64,000 nt of DNA from contig NZ_CP108032.1 of assembly GCF_036169555.1 (NCBI RefSeq), positions 1,302,001 through 1,366,000 on the forward strand. The letters run 5' to 3'. Below are positions 1-10,986 of this stretch, piece after piece; position 1 is the first letter of the stretch, and every line of letters starts with the position of its first letter. This stretch comes from Streptomyces sp. NBC_00306. Its GTDB lineage: Bacteria > Actinomycetota > Actinomycetes > Streptomycetales > Streptomycetaceae. A program made the position numbers and the translations under genes. Under the pieces are notes generated by a model. That model searched no databases. It had not been told where the DNA came from and was given only the letters and a program-made list of their open reading frames with translations.

Positions 1-1186
1 GGGACGCGAAGCCCGCGGGGTCCACCGCTCCACGGTATGCCGGATCGACGAGCGTGAGGTTCGCGGGCTCACCAGCCGAGACGGGGCGTCCGTGGCCCTT
101 GAGGCGGCCGATCTTCGCGGGCCGGAAGGACATCCGGTCGGCGACACCCGCCCAGTCGGTCAGACCGGTCTCGATCATCGTCTCCTGGACGACGGAGAGC
201 GCGGTCTCCAGGCCGACCATGCCCATGGCCGCCGCGCCCCACTCGCAGTCCTTGTCCTCGTGCGGGTGCGGGGCGTGGTCGGTGGCGACGCAGTCGATGG
301 TGCCGTCGGCGAGCGCCTCGCGCAGGGCCATCACATCGGCCTCGGTGCGCAGCGGCGGGTTGACCTTGTAGACGGGGTTGTAGGTGCGCACCAGGTCGTC
401 GGTGAGCAGCAGGTGGTGGGGGGTGACCTCGGCGGTGACGTCCCAGCCCTTGGACTTGGCCCAGCGGACGATCTCCACGGAGCCTGCGGTGGAGAGGTGG
501 CAGATGTGCACCCGGGAGCCGACGTGGGCGGCGAGGAGGACATCGCGGGCGATGATCGACTCCTCGGCGACGGCGGGCCAGCCGCCGAGTCCGAGCTCGG
601 CGGAGACGACGCCCTCGTTCATCTGGGCGCCCTCGGTCAGGCGGGGCTCCTGCGCGTGCTGGGCGACGACGCCGTCGAAGGCCTTCACGTACTCCAGCGC
701 GCGGCGCATGATCACCGCGTCGTCGACGCACTTGCCGTCGTCGGAGAAGACCTTCACCCCGGCGGCGGAGTCGTGCATCGCGCCGAGTTCGGCGAGCTGC
801 TTGCCCTCCAGCCCCACGGTGACGGCGCCGACCGGCTGGACGTCGCAGTAGCCGGACTCCTTGCCGAGCCGCCAGACCTGCTCGACGACGCCGGCGGTGT
901 CGGCGACCGGGAAGGTGTTGGCCATGGCGTGGACGGCGGTGAAGCCGCCGACGGCGGCGGCCTTGGTGCCGGTCAGGACGGTCTCGGAGTCCTCGCGGCC
1001 GGGCTCGCGCAGATGGGTGTGCAGATCGACGAGGCCCGGCAGCAGGATCCTGCCCTCGGCCTCGATCACGGTCGCGCCCTCGGCGCTCAGGCCGGCGCCG
1101 ACGGCCGCGATGGTCTCGCCGTCGATCAGGACGTCCTGCGGCTCGCCGCCCAGCACCTTCGCGCCACGGATAAGGGTCTTGCTCAT
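1..1186 (-). CDS. pyrC: Dihydroorotase PyrC (3' end outside window)
   Basis: Dihydroorotase makes dihydroorotate from carbamoyl-aspartate, step three of cytosolic pyrimidine synthesis. I translated this frame directly: it opens at ATG 1186 and stays open to base 1, about 395 residues, so the C-terminus lies left of the window. It shows the amidohydrolase metal motif DLHTHLREPG near residues 54-63 and a late DHAPHPHEDKD segment with further metal and substrate residues. It follows pyrB with a 2-base gap, so the two are surely one transcript. Long frames on the opposite strand here are shadows. Confidence 0.95.
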   Translation of the reverse strand, partial: MSKTLIRGAKVLGGEPQDVLIDGETIAAVGAGLSAEGATVIEAEGRILLPGLVDLHTHLREPGREDSETVLTGTKAAAVGGFTAVHAMANTFPVADTAGVVEQVWRLGKESGYCDVQPVGAVTVGLEGKQLAELGAMHDSAAGVKVFSDDGKCVDDAVIMRRALEYVKAFDGVVAQHAQEPRLTEGAQMNEGVVSAELGLGGWPAVAEESIIARDVLLAAHVGSRVHICHLSTAGSVEIVRWAKSKGWDVTAEVTPHHLLLTDDLVRTYNPVYKVNPPLRTEADVMALREALADGTIDCVATDHAPHPHEDKDCEWGAAAMGMVGLETALSVVQETMIETGLTDWAGVADRMSFRPAKIGRLKGHGRPVSAGEPANLTLVDPAYRGAVDPAGFAS

Positions 1187-1188
1187 GG

Positions 1189-2175
1189 TTACTTGCTCTC
1201 CTCGGTACGGGAGTGGGCGGGGCTGACGGCGGGCTCGTTGCCGCCCAGCAGCAGGTACAGGACGGCCATCCGGATCGAGACGCCGTTGGCGACCTGCTCG
1301 ACGGCGGTGCAGCGGTCGGAGTCGGCGACCTCGGCGGTGATCTCCATGCCGCGGTTCATCGGGCCGGGGTGCATGACGATGGCGTGCTCCGGCATCCGCG
1401 CCATGCGGTCGCCGTCCAGGCCGTAGCGGCGCGAGTACTCGCGCTCGGTGGGGAAGAACGCGGCGTTCATCCGCTCGCGCTGGACCCGCAGCATCATCAC
1501 GGCGTCGGACTTGGGCAGCACCTCGTCGAGGCTGTACGACACCTGGCACGGCCAGTTCTCGACGCCGATCGGGACGAGGGTCGGCGGGGCGACCAGGGTC
1601 ACCTCGGCGCCCAGGGTGTTCAGGAGCAGGACGTTGGAGCGGGCGACGCGGCTGTGCAGCACATCGCCGACGACGGTGATCCGGCGCCCTTCCAGGTCGC
1701 GGCCGAGGCCGGCGTCCCGCCCGACCAGGCGGCGGCGCATGGTGAAGGCGTCCAGGAGGGCCTGGGTGGGGTGCTCGTGGGTGCCGTCGCCCGCGTTGAC
1801 GACGGCTCCGTCGATCCAGCCGGAGTTCGCCAGCCGGTAGGGGGCACCGGAGGCGTGGTGGCGGATGACGACGGCGTCCGCGCCCATCGCCTCCAGGGTC
1901 AGCGCGGTGTCCTTGAGCGATTCGCCCTTGGAGACCGACGACCCCTTGGCGGAGAAGTTGATGACGTCGGCGGAGAGCCGCTTGGCGGCGGCCTCGAAGG
2001 AGATCCGGGTGCGGGTCGAGTCCTCGAAGAAGAGGTTGACGACGGTGCGTCCGCGCAGGGTGGGCAGCTTCTTGATCGGCCGGTCCGCGACCCGGGCCAT
2101 CTCCTCGGCGGTGTCGAGGATCAGGACGGCGTCGTCACGGGTGAGGTCGGCGGCCGAGATGAGGTGACGCTTCAT
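1189..2175 (-). CDS. pyrB: Aspartate carbamoyltransferase catalytic subunit
   Basis: Joins carbamoyl phosphate and aspartate, the committed step of pyrimidine synthesis. The start was placed at ATG 2175 ([11 protein letters not shown]), giving 328 residues, normal for the family; the frame extends 22 codons upstream, but those residues are not PyrB-like. The carbamoyl-phosphate motif STRTR is at about residues 53-57, followed by EHPTQ and HPGPMNRG. No regulatory chain gene (pyrI) is nearby. The gene sits between pyrR, 126 bases upstream, and pyrC, and shares regulation through the pyrR leader. Confidence 0.96.
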   Translation of the reverse strand: MKRHLISAADLTRDDAVLILDTAEEMARVADRPIKKLPTLRGRTVVNLFFEDSTRTRISFEAAAKRLSADVINFSAKGSSVSKGESLKDTALTLEAMGADAVVIRHHASGAPYRLANSGWIDGAVVNAGDGTHEHPTQALLDAFTMRRRLVGRDAGLGRDLEGRRITVVGDVLHSRVARSNVLLLNTLGAEVTLVAPPTLVPIGVENWPCQVSYSLDEVLPKSDAVMMLRVQRERMNAAFFPTEREYSRRYGLDGDRMARMPEHAIVMHPGPMNRGMEITAEVADSDRCTAVEQVANGVSIRMAVLYLLLGGNEPAVSPAHSRTEESK

Positions 2176-2267
2176 CTGGGTGTGCTCCGGTGTGTGGCGG
2201 TCGGTGTGCCGGGCCGGCGGGGGGTGACCCGGGCGGGGCACGGTGGACTTGCGGGCGTGCAGAGGCG

Positions 2268-2292
2268 TCCGTACGGCACGTGGCCGTACGGA
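2268..2292 (-). other. Stem-loop between pyrR and pyrB
   Basis: Perfect 10-bp arms TCCGTACGGC / GCCGTACGGA around a 5-base loop lie 10 bases after the pyrR stop, with no T-run. It could be a weak terminator or an RNA stabilising or processing element that lets pyrR differ from pyrBC in expression. The role is an inference. Confidence 0.5.
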
Positions 2293-2301
2293 GGAAGCGC
2301 G

Positions 2302-2927
<626 letters not shown>

Positions 2928-3009
2928 GGATTTGCGCCACCCACGGTACCAGGGCCTTGCGGGGCGGCCGGTCGCGCCCCTGTCGACAACCGGTCCGGCC
3001 CCATTCGGC

Positions 3010-3039
3010 TTGACGCATCCAAGTAACGCTGCGTAACCT
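3010..3039 (+). promoter_or_regulatory. Predicted bldD promoter
   Basis: TTGACG (3010-3015) and TAACCT (3034-3039) are separated by 18 bases, a good HrdB-type promoter. The predicted start is near 3046, giving a roughly 28-base leader before ATG 3075. Confidence 0.6.
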
Positions 3040-3052
3040 CACAGTGAGTTAC
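3038..3052 (-). promoter_or_regulatory. BldD-like operator over bldD start point
   Basis: Read on the minus strand, GTAACTCACTGTGAG fits the published BldD consensus nTnACnC(A/T)GnGTnAn at 8 of 9 fixed positions. It lies within an inverted repeat (GTAAC, then CTCAC-A-GTGAG, then TTAC) and covers the predicted start. BldD autorepression is established in Streptomyces. Confidence 0.65.
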
Positions 3053-3074
3053 CAGACTTCGTCCGGGGAGCTAT

Positions 3075-3575
3075 ATGTCCAGCGAATACGCAAAGCAGCT
3101 CGGGGCCAAGCTCCGCGCCATCCGCACGCAGCAGGGGCTGTCCCTCCACGGCGTGGAGGAGAAGTCCCAGGGCCGCTGGAAGGCCGTCGTGGTCGGGTCC
3201 TACGAGCGCGGCGACCGCGCCGTGACCGTGCAGCGCCTCGCCGAGCTGGCCGATTTCTACGGGGTTCCGGTCCAGGAGCTGCTGCCCGGCACCACGCCCG
3301 GCGGAGCCGCCGAGCCGCCGCCGAAGCTCGTGCTGGACCTGGAGCGCCTGGCCCATGTCCCGCAGGAGAAGGCGGGCCCGCTGCAGCGTTACGCAGCGAC
3401 GATCCAGTCCCAGCGCGGCGACTACAACGGCAAGGTGCTGTCGATCCGCCAGGACGACCTGCGCACGCTGGCGGTCATCTACGACCAGTCGCCGTCGGTC
3501 CTGACCGAGCAGCTGATCAGCTGGGGCGTCCTGGACGCCGATGCACGCCGTGCCGTGACTCACGAAGAGGGCTGA
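3075..3575 (+). CDS. bldD: BldD, c-di-GMP-responsive developmental master repressor
   Basis: BldD represses sporulation genes during vegetative growth, dimerising on tetrameric c-di-GMP. The 166-residue product has an N-terminal XRE-type helix-turn-helix (about 8-70) and a C-terminal effector domain. The c-di-GMP signature RGD-X8-RQDD is intact: R114-G115-D116 and R125-Q126-D127-D128. A GGGGAG ribosome site precedes ATG 3075. It is monocistronic, bounded by its own promoter and operator upstream and a strong hairpin after the stop. The divergent upstream neighbour is pyrR. Confidence 0.98.
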   Translation: MSSEYAKQLGAKLRAIRTQQGLSLHGVEEKSQGRWKAVVVGSYERGDRAVTVQRLAELADFYGVPVQELLPGTTPGGAAEPPPKLVLDLERLAHVPQEKAGPLQRYAATIQSQRGDYNGKVLSIRQDDLRTLAVIYDQSPSVLTEQLISWGVLDADARRAVTHEEG

Positions 3576-3599
3576 TCCCACTTCAGGAGAAACGTCACA

Positions 3600-3638
3600 T
3601 CGGAGGGCGAACCCGTCGTATGCGGGTTCGCCCTCCGA
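3600..3638 (+). terminator. bldD terminator hairpin
   Basis: A 15-bp stem (T plus CGGAGGGCGAACCC pairing with GGGTTCGCCCTCCG plus A, extended internally by one C-G pair) is followed by CGTTTTCC. It lies 25 bases after the bldD stop. Confidence 0.85.
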
Positions 3639-3877
3639 CGTTTTCCTCCCGGTCCCGCGCCGGGTCCCCGTCCGCCTCCCGGTCCGGCATCTCGCTCCGG
3701 ATCCGCGGGGCTGACAGCACGTCGGATCCGGCTCGGTTCCCGGATCCTCGGCGGCCCGGCCGGCTCCCGAGCTTTGGCCAACGCTTGGGCGGCGGCAGGC
3801 TGCTGTCGCCCCGTCAGGACGTACGTTCCGTCGCCGCCGTATGCGTGCGGACGCCGGGCGCCCGGAGACCGGACATG
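3639..3877. other. Gene-free spacer between bldD and nusB terminators
   Basis: The whole 3576-3940 interval holds two terminator hairpins and otherwise nothing I recognise. A 106-codon minus-strand frame at 3560-3880 has a biased arginine/proline/glycine composition and no ribosome site, so I do not call it a gene. Confidence 0.6.
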
Positions 3878-3925
3878 CACCGGGCCCGGGACCGAAGACC
3901 TTTCGTCTTCCGTCCCGGGCCCGGT
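3878..3925 (-). terminator. nusB-operon terminator hairpin
   Basis: Long arms CACCGGGCCCGGGAC (3878-3892) and GTCCCGGGCCCGGTG (3911-3925) are extended internally by GAAGAC/GTCTTC after one mismatch. It lies 15 bases beyond the nusB stop on the minus strand. Confidence 0.8.
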
Positions 3926-3940
3926 GGAACCGTCCCGCCG

Positions 3941-4369
3941 CTAAGAGCGCCGCAGGCTCGGCTTGAGGTCCTTGAAGCGGCCCAGCAGGCCGTTCACGAA
4001 CGCAGGGGACTCATCGGTGGAGAACTCCTTGGCGAGCTGCACCGCCTCGTCGATCACCACCGCGTCCGGGGTCTCGTCCACCCACACCAGCTCGTACGCG
4101 CCGAGCCGCAGGATGTTCCGGTCGACGACCGGCATCCGGTCGATCGTCCAGCCGACCGCGTACGTGGCGATGAGGTCGTCGATCCGGTCCGCGTACTCCG
4201 CGTACCCCTCGACCAGCTCCATGGTGTACTCACCGACGGGCGGCTGCCGGTCGTCGGACCGTGCGTGCCGGACCCAGTCCGCGAGGACCGTCTGCACGGA
4301 CGCCCCGCGCTGGTCGGCCTCGAAGAGGATCTGGAAGGCGCGCTTACGGGCCTTGTTGCGAGCAGCCAC
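3941..4369 (-). CDS. nusB: Transcription antitermination protein NusB
   Basis: NusB with NusE (S10) binds boxA RNA to keep RNA polymerase processive on rRNA operons. The product is 142 residues, all-helical by composition, with the family N-terminus KARKRAFQILFEAD and the C-terminal segment AFVNGLLGRF. It follows efp with a 2-base gap, so efp-nusB are co-transcribed, and a strong hairpin lies just after it. Confidence 0.96.
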   Translation of the reverse strand: MAARNKARKRAFQILFEADQRGASVQTVLADWVRHARSDDRQPPVGEYTMELVEGYAEYADRIDDLIATYAVGWTIDRMPVVDRNILRLGAYELVWVDETPDAVVIDEAVQLAKEFSTDESPAFVNGLLGRFKDLKPSLRRS

Positions 4370-4371
4370 GG

Positions 4372-4938
4372 TTAGCTGTTCACCCGGCCGAGGTAGTCGC
4401 CGGAACGGGTGTCGACCTTGATCTTCTCACCGGTGGTGATGAAGAGCGGGACCTGGATGGTGAAGCCCGTCTCCAGGGTGGCGGGCTTGGTGCCGCCGGT
4501 GGAGCGGTCGCCCTGGACGCCCGGCTCGGTCTCCTGGATGACCAGCTCGACGGCGGCGGGCAGCTCGACGTAGAGCACCTCGCCCTCGTGCTGGGCGACG
4601 CTGGCCGTGAAGCCCTCGATCAGGTAGTTGGCGGAATCGCCGACGGCCTTGCGGTCGACCATGAGCTGGTCATAGGTCTGCATGTCCATGAACACGAAGT
4701 ACTCGCCGTCCATGTACGAGAACTGCATGTCGCGGCGGTCGACGGTGGCCGTCTCGACCTTCACGCCGGCGTTGAAGGTCTTGTCGACGACCTTGCCGGA
4801 GAGCACGTTCTTGAGCTTGGTGCGCACGAAGGCAGGGCCCTTGCCGGGCTTGACGTGCTGGAACTCGACGACGGACCAGAGCTGGCCTCCGTCGAGCTTG
4901 AGCACCATGCCGTTCTTGAGGTCGTTCGTGGAAGCCAC
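4372..4938 (-). CDS. efp: Elongation factor P
   Basis: EF-P enters the ribosomal E site to relieve stalling at polyproline stretches. The 188-residue protein has the three-domain EF-P length. The loop tip reads PGKGPAF with Lys33 in the actinobacterial PGKGP form, which is reported to work without lysine modification; no modification genes (epmA, earP, ymfI) are in the window. GTG 4938 is preceded by AGGAGA. Proline-rich proteins encoded nearby (6182-7102, relA N-terminus) are plausible clients. Confidence 0.97.
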   Translation of the reverse strand: MASTNDLKNGMVLKLDGGQLWSVVEFQHVKPGKGPAFVRTKLKNVLSGKVVDKTFNAGVKVETATVDRRDMQFSYMDGEYFVFMDMQTYDQLMVDRKAVGDSANYLIEGFTASVAQHEGEVLYVELPAAVELVIQETEPGVQGDRSTGGTKPATLETGFTIQVPLFITTGEKIKVDTRSGDYLGRVNS

Positions 4939-4998
4939 GGTTGCGGAATCTCCTGGACTGACGCTGGTGGACGACCGAGGAAACGCGCTGCCGCGAGG

Positions 4999-6105
4999 CT
5001 AGAGCGCGAGCAGTTCCTTGGTCGTGATGGTGAGTAGCTCGGGTCCGCCGTCCGCCTCCTGGCGCACGACGAGCGTGTCATCGATCCGGACACCTCCCCG
5101 GCCGGGGACGTGGACCCCCGGTTCGACGGTGACCGGCACACAAGCGTCCAGTTTACCCATGGCGGCAGGGCCCAGCCGCGGGTCCTCCTCGATTTCGAGC
5201 CCCACGCCGTGCCCGGTGAGCTGTGCGAGGCCCTCTCCGTGGCCCGCGGCATCGAGGATCTGCCGGGCCGCGTGGTCGACCTCGCGGTACGCGGCACCGG
5301 GCAGGAGGGACTCCCGAGCGGCCCGCTGAGCGGCGAAGACGATGTCGTACAGCTCGATCTGCCAGTCCGCGGGCGAGGTGCCGATCACGAAGGTGCGGCC
5401 GATCTCGCAGCGGTACCCGCGGTAATTGGCACCGACGCAGACGGAGAGGAAATCACCCTCCTCGACCCTGCGGTCGGTGGGGCGGTGACCGCCACGGCCC
5501 GAGTTGGGTCCGGTCGCGACGGACGTGGCGAACGCGGGGCCGTCGGCGCCGTGGTCCACGAGCCGGCGCTCCAGTTCGAGGGCGAGATGCCGCTCGGTGC
5601 GCCCCACCAGGATCGACTCCAGCAATTCCCCCAGCGCCTGGTCGGTGATCTCCGCCGCGATGCGCAGACAGGCGATCTCCTCCTCGTCCTTGACGATGCG
5701 CAGGTGCTCGACGGCGAGGCCCAGGTCGGCGATGCGCAGCCGCGGCGCCACCGAGCGCAGCGCGCGATGGCGGACGACGGTCAGGTGGTGCTCCTCGACG
5801 GCGAGGGATTCGACGCCCTCCGTCCGGGCCAGCTCGGCGGCGGCGACCGCGGGGTCGCCCGCGGAGGTGGGCAGGACGGTCAGCCGCAGCCGTTCGTCCG
5901 GGCGGCCGTCGGCGGGGTCGCCGGTGAGCGTACGGGGGCAGAGCAGGATGTCCTCGGCCCCGCCCAGCAGCAGAACGGCCCCGGGAGGCGCTCCGCCCGC
6001 GAGATAGCGGACGTTCGCGGGACGGGAGACCAGGGCCCCGTCGCTGCCGGTGGCCGCGCACCGGTCGCGCAGCCGGCTGCGGCGGACGCCATACACCTCT
6101 GACAT
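4999..6105 (-). CDS. M24 (aminopeptidase P-like) homologue with altered metal site
   Basis: The 368 residues form an N-terminal creatinase-like domain (about 5-130) and a pita-bread C-terminal domain (about 140-368). M24 enzymes bind two metals with Asp, Asp, His, Glu, Glu. Against the familiar motifs, the first Asp aligns with Cys223 (SVCVGA), the second with Glu234 (CEIGRT), His299 (GHGVG) and Glu328 (VEPG) are kept, and the last Glu aligns with Asp342 (RIDDT). The second catalytic His aligns with Glu306. It may be a regulatory or binding homologue rather than a peptidase. It lies 60 bases upstream of efp, probably in the same transcript. Confidence 0.85.
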   Translation of the reverse strand: MSEVYGVRRSRLRDRCAATGSDGALVSRPANVRYLAGGAPPGAVLLLGGAEDILLCPRTLTGDPADGRPDERLRLTVLPTSAGDPAVAAAELARTEGVESLAVEEHHLTVVRHRALRSVAPRLRIADLGLAVEHLRIVKDEEEIACLRIAAEITDQALGELLESILVGRTERHLALELERRLVDHGADGPAFATSVATGPNSGRGGHRPTDRRVEEGDFLSVCVGANYRGYRCEIGRTFVIGTSPADWQIELYDIVFAAQRAARESLLPGAAYREVDHAARQILDAAGHGEGLAQLTGHGVGLEIEEDPRLGPAAMGKLDACVPVTVEPGVHVPGRGGVRIDDTLVVRQEADGGPELLTITTKELLAL

Positions 6106-6181
6106 GTTCCGAGCCTACGAGCGCGGGCGCGAGGCGGCCCGGTCAGCGCGTCCGACCGGGGGCGTGGCACGGCGGGGGCGG

Positions 6182-7102
6182 CTACCAGGCCGGCGGGCTC
6201 GCGATGGAGCGGGCGAGGACCTCGTCGAGGACCCGGGCGGTGGTCTCGACGTCGTACTTGGAGTTGTCGATGATCGGCAGGCCCGAGCCGTACCAGCCGG
6301 CCATCCGGCCGTGGATGCTCGCCACCTCCTCGTCGGAGAGCCTGCGGTTCCCGCTGCGCTCGGCGTTGCGCTCCAGCACGACCTCGAGGCCGGGGAGCAG
6401 CACGACGGGCAGCAGGCCGGGGCCGACGTGCCGCTTCCAGCCGCCGAGTCCCACGACCGGGCGGTCGGGGAAGACCGCGTCGTCGAGGATGCAGGAGATG
6501 CCGTTGGCCAGGAAATTGCGGGCGGCGAAGCCACAGGTGCGGCGGGCGAGGCGGTACTGGGCCTCGGAGCTGTCGTTCCAACCGGACTGGGGGTCGGCGA
6601 AGCCCGTGCAGACCCATTCGCGGACGTCGTCGAGGCTGATGTGGGCCGTGGGGACGCGCCGGCTGGTCGCCCAGTGACGGGCCACGGTCGTCTTGCCGGC
6701 GCCGGCGGGGCCGATCAGCAGGACGGCGAGGGTGGCCGTGCCGGTGCCGCCGTCGTTCTGCGGGGGCGCGGGTATGGGAACCGGCCCGCCGGGCGGCAGC
6801 GGGACGTGCCCGGTGGTGTCGCGGGACGGTAGTGCCGCGGAGGGGTGCTGGGGCCTCGGTCCCGTCCAGCCCTGCGGGGGCTGCCCGGTGTGCGGGGGCG
6901 GCGGTCCCGGATGTGCGGGCTGCTGCGGCCGGGGAGCGTGTCCCGCGGGCGGCGGGCCCGCGGGCGGACCCTGCGGCGGTGCGGCCGGGTGTCCGGGGGG
7001 AGGGCCCGGCGGCGGCCCGGGGTGCTGGGCGCTGTGTGTCCATCCGGCCGGCCCGTGCCCCGGCCGGTGGGGCGGCAGCGGACCCCCCACTGCGTGCTGC
7101 AT
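6182..7102 (-). CDS. Proline-rich P-loop kinase-like protein
   Basis: The 306-residue protein starts with a Pro/Gly/His-rich, probably disordered tail (about 1-120). A P-loop GPAGAGKTT follows (131-139), then a domain resembling nucleotide kinases of the zeta-toxin/AAA_33 type, with an ISLDDVREWV segment in place of the usual substrate Asp region. Substrate unknown. I chose ATG 7102 (MQHAVGG) because GGAG lies about 9 bases upstream; a GTG at 7219 in the same frame lacks a ribosome site. It lies between aroQ and the M24 gene. Confidence 0.75.
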   Translation of the reverse strand: MQHAVGGPLPPHRPGHGPAGWTHSAQHPGPPPGPPPGHPAAPPQGPPAGPPPAGHAPRPQQPAHPGPPPPHTGQPPQGWTGPRPQHPSAALPSRDTTGHVPLPPGGPVPIPAPPQNDGGTGTATLAVLLIGPAGAGKTTVARHWATSRRVPTAHISLDDVREWVCTGFADPQSGWNDSSEAQYRLARRTCGFAARNFLANGISCILDDAVFPDRPVVGLGGWKRHVGPGLLPVVLLPGLEVVLERNAERSGNRRLSDEEVASIHGRMAGWYGSGLPIIDNSKYDVETTARVLDEVLARSIASPPAW

Positions 7103-7255
7103 CCGGTGCCACTCCGTCTCGTGCGACTGTCGCTGGTCAGGCGGCAGCTCGGCCGCCGTTGCTACCGAACCGTACCCCGCGGCGGCGCCGGAATACGTCC
7201 TCGAAGTCCCGGCCGCCACTGGGTGAACGGCCGGGATCGGCCCGAAGTGCCCTGT

Positions 7256-9292
<2,037 letters not shown>

Positions 9293-9296
<4 letters not shown>

Positions 9297-10477
9297 CGGA
9301 TGTGCAGGTTGTCGAGGTACGAGCGCACGTTGCGGCGGGTCTCGCTCACGCTGTCGCCGCCGAACTTCTCGGCCACCGCGTCGGCGAGCACCAGCGCCAC
9401 CATCGCCTCGGCGACGATGCCGGCCGCGGGCACGGCGCAGACGTCGGAGCGCTGGTGGTGGGCGGCCGCGACCTCGCCGGTGGCGACATCGACGGTCGCC
9501 AGCGCACGCGGGACGGTCGCGATCGGCTTCATGGCCGCGCGCACCCGCAGCAGCTCACCGGTGGACATACCGCCCTCGGTACCGCCGGAGCGGCCCGTCG
9601 AGCGACGGAGCCCGTCCGCGGTGGGCACGATCTCGTCGTGGGCCTTCGAACCCGGCACCCGGGCCAGTTCGAAGCCGTCGCCGACCTCGACGCCCTTGAT
9701 GGCCTGGATGCCCATGAGCGCGGCAGCGAGCCGTGCGTCGAGGCGCCGGTCCCAGTGGACGTGGGAGCCGAGGCCGACCGGGACGTCGTAGGCGAGCACC
9801 TCGACGACTCCGCCGAGGGTGTCGCCGTCCTTGTGGGCCTGGTCGATCTCCGCGACCATCGCCTTCGACGCGTCCGCGTCCAGGCAGCGGACCGGGTCGG
9901 CGTCCAGCTTCTCGACATCGGCCGGGGTCGGGACCACGCCGTACGGAGCCCTGGCCGCGGCCAGCTCCACCACGTGGGAGACGATCTCGATGCCGGCCGT
10001 CTCCTTGAGGTAGGAGCGGGCGACGGCGCCGAGCGCGACGCGGGCGGCGGTCTCCCGGGCGCTGGCGCGCTCCAGGATCGGACGGGCCTCGTCCAGGGCG
10101 TACTTCTGCATGCCCGCCAGGTCGGCGTGGCCCGGGCGGGGACGCGTCAGCGGCGCGTTACGGGCGAGCGCGGCCAGCTCGTCGGGGTCGACGGGATCGG
10201 CCGCCATGACCTTCTCCCACTTCGGCCACTCGGTGTTGCCCACCATGACCGCGACCGGCGAGCCCATCGTCAGCCCGTGGCGCACACCGCCGAGGAAGGT
10301 CACCTCGTCGCGCTCGAACTTCATCCGCGCACCGCGTCCGTAGCCGAGACGCCGACGGGCAAGGTGGTCCGCCACCATGTCCGTGGTGATCGGCACACCG
10401 GCGGGAAGACCCTCCAGCGTCGCCACCAGTGCGGGTCCGTGCGACTCCCCCGCCGTCAGCCAACGCAACCTGCTCAA
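9293..10477 (-). CDS. aroC: Chorismate synthase
   Basis: Eliminates phosphate from EPSP to give chorismate, with reduced FMN. The protein has 394 residues. The start is an unusual TTG at 10477 ([13 protein letters not shown]), chosen because AGGAGG lies about 7 bases upstream and homology begins there; the frame upstream of it looks non-coding. FMN/substrate motifs [19 protein letters not shown] and [12 protein letters not shown] are visible. It opens the aroC-aroK-aroB-aroQ operon. Its chorismate would supply the pabB and pabC products at 61989-63874. Confidence 0.96.
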
Positions 10478-10986
10478 CGGTGCTCCTCCTGCTCGCGCCT
10501 GGGCCTGCGACGGCGCGGCCCGGGACACGTCCCAGCGACAACTGGGGCAGCGCGGCCCTGGCCCGCCTACCCCCGATCCTCCCATGTCCGGACGTGGGAC
10601 CCGGCCGCCGGTCCAGCAGTCGGACGCCGCGTATCAGCGTGTGTCAGCGTCCTCGCCCCGGCCAGGCGCGCCGACCACCGGAAAGAACGGCCGCACGGCC
10701 GCGTGGGGCCGGCCTCGATCCGGACGGCATCTCCAGCGGGCTTCGAGCCCGCCGGCTTCCGGGTCCTGTCCGGGCGGTCTTCGAGGATCAGCCCGCGGCG
10801 TCGGATGCGGTGCATCGCACGGCCGTGGGGGAACCCCCGCCAGAAGCTGGGGAGAGCGTCCTCGTACCGGGCGCACTCGGGCGGCGACTCCGACGACACA
10901 GCGTGGGGGCACCTCCCGTGCCCGAAGGGCTACGGGGGAGTGCCGTAGCCGTCGTCGCAGGCCCGCCAAGATCGCCCGGACACGGC
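10478..10986. other. 509-base gene-free region between aroE and aroC
   Basis: No convincing gene. It holds a GTGGGGGAACCCCC element (near 10825-10838), a larger inverted repeat (10908-10944), a small CGGGCTTCGAGCCCG hairpin (about 10737-10751), and by position probably the aroC promoter. A 110-codon minus-strand frame (10567-10899) has no ribosome site and crosses these repeats. Confidence 0.6.
10908..10944. repeat. Streptomyces-type intergenic inverted repeat
   Basis: An imperfect hairpin with outer arms GGCAC...GTGCC and inner CTCCCGT...ACGGGGGAG around CCCGAAGGG. Stem-loops with GGGGGCACCTCCC cores recur between Streptomyces genes, as I recall. It follows aroE on the minus strand and may act as a terminator or be a miniature mobile repeat. 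Confidence 0.5.

Noticed and set aside
3560..3880. 106-codon minus-strand frame between bldD and nusB
   Set aside because: Covers the bldD terminator hairpin, has low-complexity composition and no ribosome site.
10567..10899. 110-codon minus-strand frame in the aroC leader
   Set aside because: Overlaps intergenic repeat elements and has no ribosome site or recognisable sequence.
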